NCBI RefSeq assembly: GCF_003815715.1
Contig: NZ_CP033922.1
Location: 124,001-188,000 of the forward strand
From: Chryseobacterium sp. G0162
GTDB taxonomy: Bacteria; Bacteroidota; Bacteroidia; Flavobacteriales; Weeksellaceae
Direction of reading: 5' to 3'
Length of the DNA: 64,000 nt
Of this stretch, positions 30,414 through 41,037 are shown in pieces. Numbering within the stretch: the stretch's first letter is position 1; every line of letters begins with the position of its first letter. The notes beneath the pieces were generated by a model that was not told where the DNA came from, ran no database searches, and saw nothing but the letters and a program-made list of their open reading frames with translations. A program made the position numbers and the translations under genes.

Positions 30414-33140
30414 TTAAAGAGCCAGAACTCTTACATCAATTCTCCTGTTTTTAGCCTTACATTCTTCAGTATCATTGGCTTCACAAATAGGATGTTGTGA
30501 ACCATACCCCTCAGCTTCTATCCTATCAGCTGAAATTCCCAACTCCAACAGCTTAAGTTTTGCGGTCTGAGCTCTCAGGTTAGATAACTTTTGATTACTT
30601 TCTTCATTTCCACTATTGTCTGTGTATCCTCCTAATTTTATTTTCAGATCAGGATATGCATTTAAGATTTCAACAATATTATTCAGCTGTAATTCATAAC
30701 CTGCTTTTAAATCACTTGATCCTGTTTCAAAATAAAGGTTTTCGATGGTATACCACTTATTAGGATCTAAAACAGATTTATCTTTCTGATTCACAGAATT
30801 ATAAAACTGATACAACTGACTGGTTTCTCCTAATTCTATTGTTTTTCCGCCTTTCAGTTTTACTTTTTGCAGATTTCCGGTTTCATAGACAAAATCTCCA
30901 CTTTCATTAAGATGCCCTTTTACTTCACCCGGAACAACAGGAACTTTAAGTTCTGAAGACATTGCAGCAACTCCTGAAACTCCCATTAAGCTTTCTATTT
31001 TTGCCTTTCTGTTGGCTTCAATCTTATCCTTATGCAAGACCGCTAAAGTAGGGGCAATCACCAAAGAAACAATTGACATTAACTTAATCAGGATATTCAT
31101 TGACGGCCCGGAAGTATCTTTAAACGGATCTCCTACTGTATCTCCTGTTACAGAAGCTTTATGAGGTTCTGAGCCTTTATAGTACGTCTGACCATTAATA
31201 TCAACCCCTTTTTCAAATGACTTTTTGGCATTATCCCAGGCACCACCAGCATTATTCTGGAACATCCCCATCAATACACCACATACAGTAGCTCCTGCAA
31301 GGAAACCTCCCAGTACTTCGGGACCAAAGATAAACCCGATCAGCAATGGTGAGATAATGGCAATAGCTCCTGGCAACATCATTTTTCGAATAGAAGCATC
31401 GGTAGAAATCGCAACACATTTTTCATATTCCGGCTGGGCTTTTCCTTCCAGAATTCCCGGGATTTCACGGAACTGTCTTCTTACTTCCTCCACCATGGCC
31501 ATGGCAGCTTGTCCAACGGCAGTGATCGCTAATGAAGAGAATATAAACGGAATCATTCCACCAACAAAGAGACCTGCCAGAACATCCGCTCTGTAGATAT
31601 CAATGCCGTCAATCCCTGCAATCCCAACAAAGGCTGCAAACAGAGCCAACGCCGTTAATGCTGCAGATGCAATGGCAAACCCTTTTCCTGTAGCAGCAGT
31701 TGTATTTCCTACAGCGTCCAGAATATCTGTTTTTTCACGGACTTCTTTTGGAAGCTCACTCATTTCAGCAATACCTCCTGCATTATCTGCAATTGGTCCA
31801 AATGCATCAATAGCAAGCTGCATCGCTGTAGTGGCCATCATTCCGGCAGCAGCAATGGCAACTCCATATAATCCGGCACATAAATAAGATCCGTAGATTC
31901 CACCTGCCAGTACAATAATCGGAAGTAATGTTGATTCCATTCCTACAGAAAGTCCCCCGATAATATTGGTTGCATGTCCGGTAGAAGATTGTCTCACAAT
32001 ACTAGAGACAGGTCTTTTCCCCATTGCGGTATAATATTCAGTAATAATACTCATTAAGGTTCCTACAACCAACCCTACCATTATTGCCCCGAATACTCCC
32101 ATTTTGGTAAATTCATGCCCCCTTAGAATCATTTTTTCAGGAAGAACATAAGTTACCAGAAAATAAGATGCTATAGCTGTAATCACAATACTGCCCCAGT
32201 TTCCTAAATTCAATGCATTTTGTACGCTGGAAGTGGATGAACCTTCATTATCATTGATCTTTACAAATAAAGTTCCTATCATGGAAAAGATAATTCCTGT
32301 TCCCGCAATCAACATTGGTAACAAAATCGGTGCAAAACCTCCGAATGAGTCATCAGAAATGGTTTCTCTTCCCAAGACCATTGTTGCCAATACAGTAGCT
32401 ACATAAGATCCAAAAAGGTCGGCACCCATTCCTGCAACATCTCCCACATTATCTCCCACATTGTCTGCAATAGTTGCCGGATTCCTTGGATCATCCTCAG
32501 GAATTCCAGCTTCCACTTTTCCTACCAGGTCAGCTCCAACATCTGCCGCTTTTGTATAAATACCGCCACCTACTCTTGCAAAAAGAGCAATAGATTCAGC
32601 ACCAAGGGAAAATCCTGTAAGAATTTCTATAGTGGTTTCCATTTCGTGGGAATCTACTGTGGCTTCCGGTGCAAAAATCTGTTTAATAATTAAAAATAAA
32701 GCTCCTAATCCTAACACGGCAAGTCCTGCCACTCCCATTCCCATCACAGAACCTCCTGTAAAAGAAACTTTAAGGGCTTTAGATAAGGAAGTTCTTGCTG
32801 CTTCTGCAGTTCTTACATTGGCTTTAGTCGCTATTTTCATTCCAATAAAACCTGCTGTCGCAGAAAAAATAGCCCCCACCACAAAAGCAAGCCCTATACT
32901 CCAGTGAGAATTGGCATTACTTGATCCCATTACTGCCAAAAGAATGGCCACAACGACGACAAAATAGGCTAAGACTTTATATTCAGCTTTTAAGAAAGCC
33001 ATGGCACCATCAGCAATATGTCCGCTGATTGTTTTCATTTTTTCATTTCCTGCATTCTGTTTACTTACCCAGTTGCTCTGAAGAAATGTATACACCAAGG
33101 CTACGACACCAAAAATTGGCACTAACACAAATAGATCCAT
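30414..33140 (-). CDS. hppA: Membrane-bound ion-translocating pyrophosphatase fused to a C-terminal OmpA domain
   Basis: A 908-residue protein. Residues 1-690 form the multi-spanning pump, with DVGADLVGK (200-208), DNVGDNVGD (227-234) and the [10 protein letters not shown] region. The Ala after GNTTA points to the K+-dependent class, which pumps Na+ or H+. Residues about 795-908 form an OmpA-like domain ([20 protein letters not shown], later [12 protein letters not shown] and [12 protein letters not shown]). The pump couples PPi hydrolysis to ion export; the extra domain could bind peptidoglycan from the periplasm. A soluble pyrophosphatase gene is next on the same strand. Fusion is seen directly; the anchoring role is inference. 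Confidence 0.9.
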   Translation of the reverse strand: MDLFVLVPIFGVVALVYTFLQSNWVSKQNAGNEKMKTISGHIADGAMAFLKAEYKVLAYFVVVVAILLAVMGSSNANSHWSIGLAFVVGAIFSATAGFIGMKIATKANVRTAEAARTSLSKALKVSFTGGSVMGMGVAGLAVLGLGALFLIIKQIFAPEATVDSHEMETTIEILTGFSLGAESIALFARVGGGIYTKAADVGADLVGKVEAGIPEDDPRNPATIADNVGDNVGDVAGMGADLFGSYVATVLATMVLGRETISDDSFGGFAPILLPMLIAGTGIIFSMIGTLFVKINDNEGSSTSSVQNALNLGNWGSIVITAIASYFLVTYVLPEKMILRGHEFTKMGVFGAIMVGLVVGTLMSIITEYYTAMGKRPVSSIVRQSSTGHATNIIGGLSVGMESTLLPIIVLAGGIYGSYLCAGLYGVAIAAAGMMATTAMQLAIDAFGPIADNAGGIAEMSELPKEVREKTDILDAVGNTTAATGKGFAIASAALTALALFAAFVGIAGIDGIDIYRADVLAGLFVGGMIPFIFSSLAITAVGQAAMAMVEEVRRQFREIPGILEGKAQPEYEKCVAISTDASIRKMMLPGAIAIISPLLIGFIFGPEVLGGFLAGATVCGVLMGMFQNNAGGAWDNAKKSFEKGVDINGQTYYKGSEPHKASVTGDTVGDPFKDTSGPSMNILIKLMSIVSLVIAPTLAVLHKDKIEANRKAKIESLMGVSGVAAMSSELKVPVVPGEVKGHLNESGDFVYETGNLQKVKLKGGKTIELGETSQLYQFYNSVNQKDKSVLDPNKWYTIENLYFETGSSDLKAGYELQLNNIVEILNAYPDLKIKLGGYTDNSGNEESNQKLSNLRAQTAKLKLLELGISADRIEAEGYGSQHPICEANDTEECKAKNRRIDVRVLAL

Positions 33141-33470
33141 AGTTTAATATTTTTTTGGTAATAGAAAAATAAATATAATAAATAATTACCATCAAAGCAT
33201 TAAAAAAATCATGGACTTATCATTGCCAACTAAAAGAATCTTAGATAAAGATGACAATTTCTTTAAAAATATGACAGATTGAAAATCAATATAAAAGCTG
33301 ATAAAATGGGGATTGAAAGCTGTTTTCAATTTTTTAAATCATTAAGAGGAATTAAAACTTAAAGAGTATTAAGCCTAGCTTCATTTTAGGAGAAAACTTT
33401 ATTTTTATTCCAAAAAAAAGGATAAACAGTTTCCTATTTATCCTTTTTGTATGATGTATATCAGAGAATC
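33141..33470. other. Intergenic region with pyrophosphatase terminator
   Basis: No gene is visible. AAAAAGGATAAA (33415-33426) pairs with TTTATCCTTTTT (33437-33448) and is followed by Ts on the minus strand, so it should end the ppa transcript; the rest is AT-rich spacer. Confidence 0.8.
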
Positions 33471-34082
33471 TTATCCCCCAAATTTATCTGCATAGTCTGT
33501 TTGAGAAGCTTTAATCACTTTTCTTGCATGCTCAGCACCGTAAACCTCTTGAATTCTGCATTTTGCAGGCTCATCCGGTAAGTTTTTATATGTTAGGAAG
33601 TAGTGCATCAATCTTTTTACTTCCGCTTCTGGCAACTCAGTAATATCTCTAAAGTGTCCAAAAGCATGGTCATTGATCATTACTGCTACAATTTTATCAT
33701 CGGCTTCACCACCATCAATCATTTTAAAACCTCCGATTGGAATAGCTTCCATCAATAAACCTCCTGCGTGGATATTGTGAGAACTTAAAACACAAATATC
33801 AAGTGGATCATGATCTCCCATTGTCACATCAGTAGCTCCTGATTCTATAGCCAGTCTCATCACTTCTTTATCACAATATGTTCTTGGAACAAAACCATAT
33901 AAAGCCGGGATGATATTAGAGAATTTCTGAGGCCTGTCTACTTTTAAATATCCTGTTTCTTTATCTACTTCATATTTAATAGTATCTGAAGGAACAATTT
34001 CCACAAATACGTTTACAACATTTGGCGCATCTTCTCCTGCAGAAATTCCGTGCCATGGATGTGCTTTAAAATTTGGAATCAT
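33471..34082 (-). CDS. ppa: Inorganic pyrophosphatase, family I
   Basis: A 203-residue soluble pyrophosphatase with the metal-binding signature GDHDPLDICVL (Asp90, Asp92, Asp95), FVPRTYCDKE and the EIPSD-like N-terminal strand (VEIVPSDTIKYEVD). It hydrolyses PPi in the cytoplasm. It sits beside the membrane pyrophosphatase, so cells appear to keep both a soluble and an energy-conserving PPi sink. The gene is on the same strand, upstream, with a terminator between. Confidence 0.92.
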   Translation of the reverse strand: MIPNFKAHPWHGISAGEDAPNVVNVFVEIVPSDTIKYEVDKETGYLKVDRPQKFSNIIPALYGFVPRTYCDKEVMRLAIESGATDVTMGDHDPLDICVLSSHNIHAGGLLMEAIPIGGFKMIDGGEADDKIVAVMINDHAFGHFRDITELPEAEVKRLMHYFLTYKNLPDEPAKCRIQEVYGAEHARKVIKASQTDYADKFGG

Positions 34083-34099
34083 TATTTATCTGTTATTTT

Positions 34100-34612
34100 T
34101 TAAGTTATTATTAAAATTTCTTTTCTTAAATCTTCAATTGTTTCAGCAACGTAATCATTGCTTTCCATATAGTTCATGATGAAGATGGTTTTGAACTCAT
34201 CCAGTTGCACCTCTCCTTTCAAACCGTCATAAGTTTTATGAAGAAGGTCTATAATGGCATTTTTAGAGTCCACAATATTTTTCCAGGAGTTTTTCGTTAC
34301 ATAAAGCTGTTGGGAGGAATTGTATTCAAACTCTTCATTGATTGCTTTTTCTGTAAGGAAAATAAACTCATGAACCGCCAATCCCTTATCAAATCGCTGG
34401 ATTATATTGGAAGGCTTTATTCTATCCAGAAACAAAGTCATTCTCTCATAAGAATGGGCTTTATTCTCCGAATTCGACTTCACGGTAAGTAATTTGAGTT
34501 CCTGGTTTTTAAGAGTAATATACGAGTGTACAAATTGTCTGAGCAAAACCAAAAAAGGAATTGCAATAATTAATGCAAATGCATAGGGTAAATATCCTGA
34601 AAGACTCGTCAT
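34100..34612 (-). CDS. Hypothetical single-pass membrane protein
   Basis: A 170-residue protein, ATG at 34612 chosen over a TTG at 34627. An N-terminal hydrophobic segment (about residues 8-25, LPYAFALIIAIPFLVLL) is followed by a soluble, helical region (YERMTLFLDRIKPSNII). No family is recognised. The gene lies 17 bases upstream of the ppa start region, on the same strand. Confidence 0.7.
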   Translation of the reverse strand: MTSLSGYLPYAFALIIAIPFLVLLRQFVHSYITLKNQELKLLTVKSNSENKAHSYERMTLFLDRIKPSNIIQRFDKGLAVHEFIFLTEKAINEEFEYNSSQQLYVTKNSWKNIVDSKNAIIDLLHKTYDGLKGEVQLDEFKTIFIMNYMESNDYVAETIEDLRKEILIIT

Positions 34613-34648
34613 AATTTTAGACTGCAAAATTACTAATATTTTCTGATA

Positions 34649-35581
34649 TTACAGTTCAAATAATGCAGGTCTTTGTGTAACTTCATGGTAGCATACACTG
34701 TTTTCGTCAAAAAAGTGATATACAAGGCTTTTTCGGGTTCTGTTTTTATCAGTATGAGGCTCTCCGCCGTGCAGAATATTGGCATGCCAAATTAACATAT
34801 CCCCTTTTTTCGCACGGAAAACTTCTTTTTTCAGCCCTAATTCTTTGACCTTGTTTTCCAAAAATTCTTCGTAAGCTTTATAGCTTTTCTTCCCTATTTT
34901 GAAAGCGGTACCTTCATTATCATAATCAGAATTCAGGAAATAAGGTAATTTATGACTTCCCGGAATATAATGTAATGCACCATTATGTTCATCCACATCT
35001 TCCAGAGCAATCCATACTCCTAAAAGTCCTCCCAATGGGAAAGTTGTCATGTGAATACTATCTGAATGGGTTTTCTGCTGGCTTCCGTTAATAAAATTGA
35101 TACTTTGAAACAATTTGGCTTTACCGTCAAGCAAAACAGACAGAAACTCCAGCAAATTTTTATCGCTTCCTATATTTCTAATGATTTCAGAATGATGAAT
35201 CGCAAACATAAGTTTGCCTCCATAATGGAATTTTAAGGTTCCGTCTTTCATTAGCTTTTCAATCTCAATATTGATGTTTTCTGCAGTTTCCGGACTAATG
35301 AAATTTCTTAGGATCATGTATCCGTTATCATCATAACGAAGAGCACTTTCCTTATTTTCTTCTGATAAGCTTTTAAAAAAAGCAGTGGACAAAAGTTTAT
35401 TTTCAGCAATACTCCTTTGTGTTTGAGGGAGATGAGCAAAATCTTTACTTGAAATACTTGAAAAATAGCTCTTGTTGACCCCGTACTTTTTATATAATGG
35501 GATATTATGCTTTAACTTACTTTTCTTAAAGAAATTATAAAGCATATAAGCTAATTTATAATGACGAATTTGCTGTAACAT
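34649..35581 (-). CDS. Phytanoyl-CoA dioxygenase-family protein (PhyH)
   Basis: A 310-residue Fe(II)/2-oxoglutarate dioxygenase of the PhyH family: QKTHSDSIHMTTFPLGG carries the HxD pair, and GDMLIWHANILHGGEPH holds the distal His, followed by RKSLVYHFF with the cosubstrate Arg. The N-terminal 90 residues are unusual and helical. Its substrate is unknown; related proteins hydroxylate lipids or secondary metabolites. Monocistronic with short flanks. Confidence 0.85.
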   Translation of the reverse strand: MLQQIRHYKLAYMLYNFFKKSKLKHNIPLYKKYGVNKSYFSSISSKDFAHLPQTQRSIAENKLLSTAFFKSLSEENKESALRYDDNGYMILRNFISPETAENINIEIEKLMKDGTLKFHYGGKLMFAIHHSEIIRNIGSDKNLLEFLSVLLDGKAKLFQSINFINGSQQKTHSDSIHMTTFPLGGLLGVWIALEDVDEHNGALHYIPGSHKLPYFLNSDYDNEGTAFKIGKKSYKAYEEFLENKVKELGLKKEVFRAKKGDMLIWHANILHGGEPHTDKNRTRKSLVYHFFDENSVCYHEVTQRPALFEL

Positions 35582-35657
35582 AACGGTTATTATAAGTGTT
35601 TTTTAAAGGTACGGAATAATACTAACTTAGAACCAATCTAAACAATGCTTTTTATCA

Positions 35658-36569
35658 TTAAAAAATCCGTCCTTTTAAAAGTAAAGATCCTAATTTTTTA
35701 AACAGGTCTTTTTTGGAAGATTCTATGACTGCATAAGGTTTCAACTCTGGGCGGAATCCTCTAAAAAATTCTTCAATATTCGGAATATCTCCCCCTTCAA
35801 AATCAAAAATATGAGTCTCTATTGTCTCTTTAATCATCCGGTCAATCAGTACAGAAGCTCCGGAAAGTTTTACATATTCTTTATTACTGAAAGTTCCTAA
35901 AAGCGCAACCATATTACAATCCGAATAAGTGGCAATAGCATTAATAATTTCACCATGATAATAAAAAGCTAGAAAACTCAAATATTTGAAATGGTAAGAG
36001 GCTTTATAGATCTCCATAAAACCAGCCAGATCACTTTCTTTGCCAAGCCCTACGATATTGGATTCTATAAAAGGTTTTATATCATCATAAGAAACACTTT
36101 TTACTTCTGAATGATCCAATACTTCCTCATCCAGCCTTAGTTTCCGTTTTCTTTTGGGAGAATACCGGGCATATACTTTCTCATAAGCATCAGGATAGAT
36201 CAAAAAATTTTTCTTTATTCTGAGTTTTGTACGAAGTTCATTACCATCATTAAATGGATACACTCTAATGAGATAATGGCTCTCCAGATAATCTAAAAAC
36301 TGTTCATTCAGATTTACATTATCCTTATGAGAGAAAACGCCTAATTGCTGGCAAAGTTTTGGATTATGAACGATTTTCACTCCATATTTTCTCACAAAAG
36401 GGATTGGCATTACTGCTTCGTAATCATTATATACAAGTACTTCCCATTGTTTGGGTGCTGTAATGTCTAAAAAGTCTTTTGTTGCAGAGTATTTTCTTTG
36501 CTCAGAATTTTCTAAACATTGAGAATATTTTACAAAATCAATTTCATGGTATTTCAATCTTCTTATCAT
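35658..36569 (-). CDS. GNAT/FemAB-like fold protein of unknown function
   Basis: A 303-residue soluble protein. The second half (YFKYLSFLAFYYHGEIINAI-like, then LSGASVLIDRMIKETIETH and IPNIEEFFRGF) resembles the acetyltransferase-type fold seen in FemAB and related aminoacyl or acyl transfer enzymes. It overlaps the radC gene by 4 bases at 36566. No substrate can be named. Confidence 0.65.
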   Translation of the reverse strand: MIRRLKYHEIDFVKYSQCLENSEQRKYSATKDFLDITAPKQWEVLVYNDYEAVMPIPFVRKYGVKIVHNPKLCQQLGVFSHKDNVNLNEQFLDYLESHYLIRVYPFNDGNELRTKLRIKKNFLIYPDAYEKVYARYSPKRKRKLRLDEEVLDHSEVKSVSYDDIKPFIESNIVGLGKESDLAGFMEIYKASYHFKYLSFLAFYYHGEIINAIATYSDCNMVALLGTFSNKEYVKLSGASVLIDRMIKETIETHIFDFEGGDIPNIEEFFRGFRPELKPYAVIESSKKDLFKKLGSLLLKGRIF

Positions 36570-37243
36570 AATAATCCTGCGTCCGAAAAGCTAAAATATG
36601 AATTCTGTGTAATGATAATATGGTCTAAAAGCTGAATGCTTAATACATTTCCAGCTTCTTTTATTTTTTTGGTAATGTTAATATCTTCTTTGCTTGGCTT
36701 AAGGCTGCCTGAAGGATGATTATGAGCAATAATCACTCCTGTTGAAAAATGCTCAAGAGCTGTTTTAAATAGCACCCTGACATCTACGATAGATTGGCTG
36801 ATTCCACCTTGTGTTAGCTGTGAAGTGTATATTACTTTGTTGCTGTTATTTAGAAAAATAGCCCAAAACTCTTCAGTTCTTAAATCTGACAAATGATTTT
36901 TCAGGATTGAATATGCATCATGACTGTTTCCGATCACTGAACGCTCCGGAATTTCTTGTCCCGCTCTTCTTCTCCCAATTTCCAAAGCTGTAATAATGGA
37001 AATGGCTTTAGCTTCTCCTATTCCTTTGAATTTCATCAGATCTTTAACGGAAAGCAAACTTAACTGATGCCAGTTATTGTTTACAGAGGCTAAAATCTTC
37101 CTGGCCAGTTCCAACACACTCTCTTCCCTATTCCCACTTCCCATGATAATGGCTAAGAGTTCAGAATCAGTAAGTGAATTCTTACCTTTTTGTAAGAACT
37201 TCTCCCGTGGTCTGTCGTCTTCTGCCAGAAATTTTAAGGACAT
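36566..37243 (-). CDS. radC: RadC/JAB-domain DNA repair protein
   Basis: A 225-residue RadC: an N-terminal helix-hairpin-helix-like region (KFKGIGEAKAISIITALEIG) and a JAB/MPN metal-binding domain with HNHPSGSLKPSKEDI (about residues 172-186). The real function of RadC is unclear, possibly repair or recombination. Coupled to the downstream GNAT-like gene by an ATGA overlap. Confidence 0.9.
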   Translation of the reverse strand: MSLKFLAEDDRPREKFLQKGKNSLTDSELLAIIMGSGNREESVLELARKILASVNNNWHQLSLLSVKDLMKFKGIGEAKAISIITALEIGRRRAGQEIPERSVIGNSHDAYSILKNHLSDLRTEEFWAIFLNNSNKVIYTSQLTQGGISQSIVDVRVLFKTALEHFSTGVIIAHNHPSGSLKPSKEDINITKKIKEAGNVLSIQLLDHIIITQNSYFSFSDAGLL

Positions 37244-37267
37244 ATGGAATTAAGTATAAATTATAGG

Positions 37268-37846
37268 TTAATAAAAGGCATATAAAATAATAGGCAGCTC
37301 CGACTTGTCAATATATTTCGCAGTCTCTTTAAAAGCATTAACTGAAAGCATCGGGCAACCCAGGCTCAATGAGGTTGCTCTTTCAGATTCAACATCTGGA
37401 ACGCTGCTAAAAGAATGAAGAACAATTGCCCTCTGCATAGCGTTATCATTAGTTGGATCCAACCCTTTTAAACGATAAGCTTTTCCAAATTGTCCTACAT
37501 AGCTTCCTCCAACGGCATATTTTCCAAGAGAAGACTGATAAGAACCTTCAATATTACTGAATTTCAAAGCATTTGATCCTGAGATTACAGATCCTGAACC
37601 ATGCGCTACGATAGCTTTTTGTACTATTTTATTATTTTTCAGATCGTAAATGAAGTAGCGGTATTTTCCGGATGGAATTTTAAAGTTAATAAAAATTGCC
37701 AGATCCTGATTATAACCTTTATCTTTAATGAAGTTTTTAATTTCTGAAATTCTGGATTGGGGAATTCCCAACACCTCTGCCTGCTGTGATTCAGCTTTTG
37801 AGCAGGAAACTAAAAGTATAAAAAGAAAAAGGAAATGTTTCATCAT
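37268..37846 (-). CDS. L,D-transpeptidase-like lipoprotein (YkuD_2 type)
   Basis: A 192-residue protein with a lipobox-type signal (LFILLVSCSKAES) and a murein L,D-transpeptidase core: VLHSFSSVPD (His) and SLSLGCPMLSV (catalytic Cys, about residue 168). It would crosslink or attach murein at the envelope. The two adjacent ATGs at 37846/37843 make the exact start ambiguous. Confidence 0.82.
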   Translation of the reverse strand: MMKHFLFLFILLVSCSKAESQQAEVLGIPQSRISEIKNFIKDKGYNQDLAIFINFKIPSGKYRYFIYDLKNNKIVQKAIVAHGSGSVISGSNALKFSNIEGSYQSSLGKYAVGGSYVGQFGKAYRLKGLDPTNDNAMQRAIVLHSFSSVPDVESERATSLSLGCPMLSVNAFKETAKYIDKSELPIILYAFY

Positions 37847-37860
37847 TGGTGTAAAAAAAG

Positions 37861-38529
37861 CTATTCTATAATCATTCCATCCTTCATGACAAGCTTACGG
37901 TCGGTAATTTCAGCCAGATTCGGGTTATGGGTTACAATCACAAAAGTTTGATTATACTTATCTCTAAGGTCAAAAAACAATCTGTGAAGGTCGTCCGCAT
38001 TTTTTGAATCCAGGTTTCCCGTAGGTTCATCAGCAAAGATAATTTTAGGTGAATTGATTAAAGCCCTTGCAACGGCTACCCTTTGCGCTTCTCCACCGGA
38101 AAGCTGATTGGGTTTATGATTCAGTCGTTGTTCAATTTTAAGATCCTCAAACAGGGCATAAGCTTTTTCAAGAGACTCCCTTTCGTTAGCTCCTGCAATT
38201 TTAGTAGGAAGCAAAACATTTTCTAAAGCAGTAAATTCAGGAAGCAGCTGATGAAACTGAAATACAAAACCAATATTCTGATTTCTGAATTTTGATAATT
38301 GCTTATCATTCATATTGATAAATGACTTACCAGCGATCTCAATTTCAGTATCATATTTTCCGGATTGAGTGGGATGATCCAACGTTCCTAAAATCTGCAG
38401 CAATGTTGATTTACCTGCTCCGGATTCTCCTACAATAGAAACCACTTCTCCTACTTTAATGTGAATATCAACTCCTTTCAGTACTTCTAAATTCCCATAA
38501 GATTTATGGATATTTCTTGCTTTAATCAT
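37861..38529 (-). CDS. ABC transporter ATP-binding protein, LolD/FtsE-like
   Basis: A 222-residue ABC ATPase: Walker [10 protein letters not shown] (35-43), Q-loop FVFQFHQLL, signature [15 protein letters not shown], Walker [11 protein letters not shown] (about 165). Its size, the TNLDS-like region (GNLDSKN) and adjacent H-loop FVIVTHNP fit LolD, which powers lipoprotein release from the inner membrane, or a macrolide-type exporter. The permease partner is not adjacent, so the exact transporter is undetermined. Confidence 0.85.
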   Translation of the reverse strand: MIKARNIHKSYGNLEVLKGVDIHIKVGEVVSIVGESGAGKSTLLQILGTLDHPTQSGKYDTEIEIAGKSFINMNDKQLSKFRNQNIGFVFQFHQLLPEFTALENVLLPTKIAGANERESLEKAYALFEDLKIEQRLNHKPNQLSGGEAQRVAVARALINSPKIIFADEPTGNLDSKNADDLHRLFFDLRDKYNQTFVIVTHNPNLAEITDRKLVMKDGMIIE

Positions 38530-38629
38530 GATTCAAAAATAGTAAATATAAATAGAACAAAACAATATTGTAACTATAAATATAATAAATACATCTACTA
38601 CTAAAAGCCAATAATCAATGGAAGAATAT

Positions 38630-39151
38630 TCAAAATAACCTTATTAACTTTTTTCCTGTAGTGTGTAGTATTTTCTTATACCGGTATTCTTTATCTATAG
38701 TATAAGATTTCCCTTCTAATCCATACGTAAGCTTAAGATTTAAAGTATAATCTGAATGATCACAATTGACATAAAAATATCTCGCAGCAGCGCTATGATG
38801 AATTATTTCATTGGAAGATTGTTTAAAGAGAATACCTTTGCTGCTCTGTAAATTCTCCACATCCACAGGAATTTCTTTTCCATCTGAACGAAGAGTTACT
38901 TTAATGTTATCAATAACAACAGCAGGCTCATTCTCTTTCTTACTGTCAGTAAATAAAAATGTATTAATCGTGTAATAAATATCACCGTCTTCGCTTCTCA
39001 AACTCGGGCTTAAACTAAAAACATTATTTTCTGAAAAAATAGTATTTTCTCTGGGCTCCGATTCTAAAACATATTCAGAATCACTTGCCAAAAAGAATAC
39101 ACCTAATATAGCAAGCACAATTATAACACAAACAACCCCTATCTTATTCAT
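38630..39151 (-). CDS. Hypothetical membrane-anchored protein
   Basis: A 173-residue protein with one N-terminal hydrophobic segment (about residues 4-22, GVVCVIIVLAILGVFF) and a beta-rich exported-looking body (FSLSPSLRSEDGDIYYTINT). No Cys lipobox at the end of the segment. No family is recognised. Confidence 0.65.
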   Translation of the reverse strand: MNKIGVVCVIIVLAILGVFFLASDSEYVLESEPRENTIFSENNVFSLSPSLRSEDGDIYYTINTFLFTDSKKENEPAVVIDNIKVTLRSDGKEIPVDVENLQSSKGILFKQSSNEIIHHSAAARYFYVNCDHSDYTLNLKLTYGLEGKSYTIDKEYRYKKILHTTGKKLIRLF

Positions 39152-39288
39152 CGTTTTTTGTTTTTATAGATTCCGGAAAATTATTTCATAAATATAATGT
39201 TTTTTCATGAAGAGAATCAGAATACAACGACGTTCCGCAGGCTTACTCCATATTTAGATTCTCTCTTTAAGTGCCCAAAAACAAAAAA

Positions 39289-39305
39289 CCTCCCAAATTG
39301 GGAGG
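39289..39305 (-). terminator. Terminator of the PDH E2 gene
   Basis: CCTCCC (39289-39294), loop AAATT and GGGAGG (39300-39305) form a 6-bp GC stem. The minus-strand Ts (A-tract at 39283-39288) follow. It lies 24 bases past the E2 stop. Confidence 0.85.
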
Positions 39306-39329
39306 CTTTATTATTTTCAATTCAGAAAA

Positions 39330-40928
39330 TTACAGTAACAAAGTTAATGGATTTTCTAAATATGTTCTTAAAGTTTGTAAGAATTGAGCACCTGTAGCAC
39401 CGTCTACAACTCTGTGGTCACATGCTAATGAAAGTTTCATTGTGTTCCCTACTACAATCTGACCGTTCTTAACGATTGGCTTCTCAATGATTGCTCCTAC
39501 TGAAAGGATCGCAGAGTTGGGCTGATTAATGATACTTGTAAATGTCTCGATTCCGAACATTCCAAGGTTAGAAATAGAGAATGTAGATCCTTCCATTTCA
39601 TTAGCCTTAAGACCTTTATTCTTAGCTCTTGAAGCCATATCTTTTACAGCTGCAGAAATCTGAGTGTAAGACATTTGATCCGTATTCTTCAATACAGGAA
39701 CTACCAATCCGTCAGGAATAGCTACTGCCACTCCAACGTTAATATTTCCTCTGTGGATGATCTTATCACCTGCCCAGCTTGAATTTACCTGAGGGTGTTT
39801 TCTTAGAGCAATCGCAGTTGCTTTAATGATCATATCGTTGAATGAAATCTTCGTATCCGGAATAGAATTGATCTCTTTTCTAGCTTCAATGGCTTTATCC
39901 ATGTTGATTTCAACCATCAGATAATAGTGAGGAGCAGAGAACTTACTTTCAGAAAGACGTTTTGCGATAATATTTCTTACCTGTGAGTTTGGAGTCTCTG
40001 TATCTTCTCCCTGAACGAAGTTTACAGCAACCTGCGCAGCAGCACTTGCAGCCGGAGCTGAAGCCGCTGATTTTGCAGCTGGCTGATAGTTTTCAATATC
40101 TTTTTTAACGATTCTTCCGTTTTCACCTGAACCTTGAACACTATTGATGTCAACTCCTTTATCCTGAGCCATTTTCTTAGCTAATGGAGAAATTGCCACT
40201 CTGTCAGAAGATGAAGTGTTAGCAGCCGGAGCAGCTTTTTCTTCAGTCTTAGCTTCTGCTTTTTGTTCAGCTGGTTTTTCTGATGCCGGAGCAGCAGATT
40301 TAGGAGCTCCTACAGATGAAATATCAGTTCCTGCAGGGCCAATAATAGCTAATACAGTATCAACCGGAGAAGCACCTCCTTCTTCAACACCTTGCTTCAA
40401 TAGTACTCCATTGAATTCAGATTCGAAATCCTGTACTGCTTTATCTGTTTCAATTTCAGCAAGAAGGTCACCTTCTTTTACTGTATCACCAACATTTTTG
40501 TGCCACTTAGCAACCTTACCTTCTGTCATTGTATCAGAAAGTCTTGGCATTGTAATCACTTCTACTCCTGCCGGAACTTCTGCTGAAGCAGTTTCCACAG
40601 TTTCTGCCTTAGGCTGTTCTTCTGATTTTGTTTCTTCAGAAGCTGCACTGGGAGCAGCAGCACCACCTGTTAATCCTGAAATATCTTCTCCTTCATTACC
40701 GATAATTGCCAGAACAGAGTCTACAGCAGCTGCAGCACCTTCTTCTACACCAACGTATAAAAGGGTACCTTCTATTTCAGATTCGAAATCCTGAACTGCT
40801 TTGTCAGTTTCAATTTCAGCTAAAATATCTCCTTCCTTTACTTTATCTCCTACTTTTTTATGCCATTTCGCCACTTTACCTTCCGTCATAGTGTCGGAAA
40901 GGCGGGGCATCGTAATTACTTCTGCCAT
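39330..40928 (-). CDS. pdhC: Pyruvate dehydrogenase E2 (dihydrolipoamide acetyltransferase)
   Basis: A 532-residue protein. Two lipoyl domains are nearly identical, with lipoyl Lys43 and Lys163 in ETDKAVQDFES. An Ala/Glu linker leads to the E3/E1-binding domain (243-279, VAISPLAKKMAQDKGVDINS). The catalytic domain ends with ACDHRVVDGATGAQFL (His504). It transfers acetyl from lipoate to CoA in the pyruvate-to-acetyl-CoA step. The E1-alpha gene is directly upstream; E1-beta is not here. Confidence 0.95.
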   Translation of the reverse strand: MAEVITMPRLSDTMTEGKVAKWHKKVGDKVKEGDILAEIETDKAVQDFESEIEGTLLYVGVEEGAAAAVDSVLAIIGNEGEDISGLTGGAAAPSAASEETKSEEQPKAETVETASAEVPAGVEVITMPRLSDTMTEGKVAKWHKNVGDTVKEGDLLAEIETDKAVQDFESEFNGVLLKQGVEEGGASPVDTVLAIIGPAGTDISSVGAPKSAAPASEKPAEQKAEAKTEEKAAPAANTSSSDRVAISPLAKKMAQDKGVDINSVQGSGENGRIVKKDIENYQPAAKSAASAPAASAAAQVAVNFVQGEDTETPNSQVRNIIAKRLSESKFSAPHYYLMVEINMDKAIEARKEINSIPDTKISFNDMIIKATAIALRKHPQVNSSWAGDKIIHRGNINVGVAVAIPDGLVVPVLKNTDQMSYTQISAAVKDMASRAKNKGLKANEMEGSTFSISNLGMFGIETFTSIINQPNSAILSVGAIIEKPIVKNGQIVVGNTMKLSLACDHRVVDGATGAQFLQTLRTYLENPLTLLL

Positions 40929-40929
40929 A

Positions 40930-41030
40930 ATTTATTTTAATTTGAAAATTTAGCAATTTGAAAATCTGAAAATTAAAAAAGGATGTCGTATCATCTCATT
41001 CTCAAATTTTCAAATTGTCAAATTAACTCA
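40930..41030. repeat. Inverted repeat between pdhA and pdhC
   Basis: TTAATTTGAAAATTT near the E2 start is mirrored by CTCAAATTTTCAAATTGTCAAATTAA-like sequence at 41002-41026, around a central spacer with AAGGATGTCG. The arms are AT-rich and imperfect. It is probably a flavobacterial intergenic palindromic repeat and may be a stem-loop in the pdhA-pdhC message. Confidence 0.6.
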
Positions 41031-41037
41031 TTATCTT

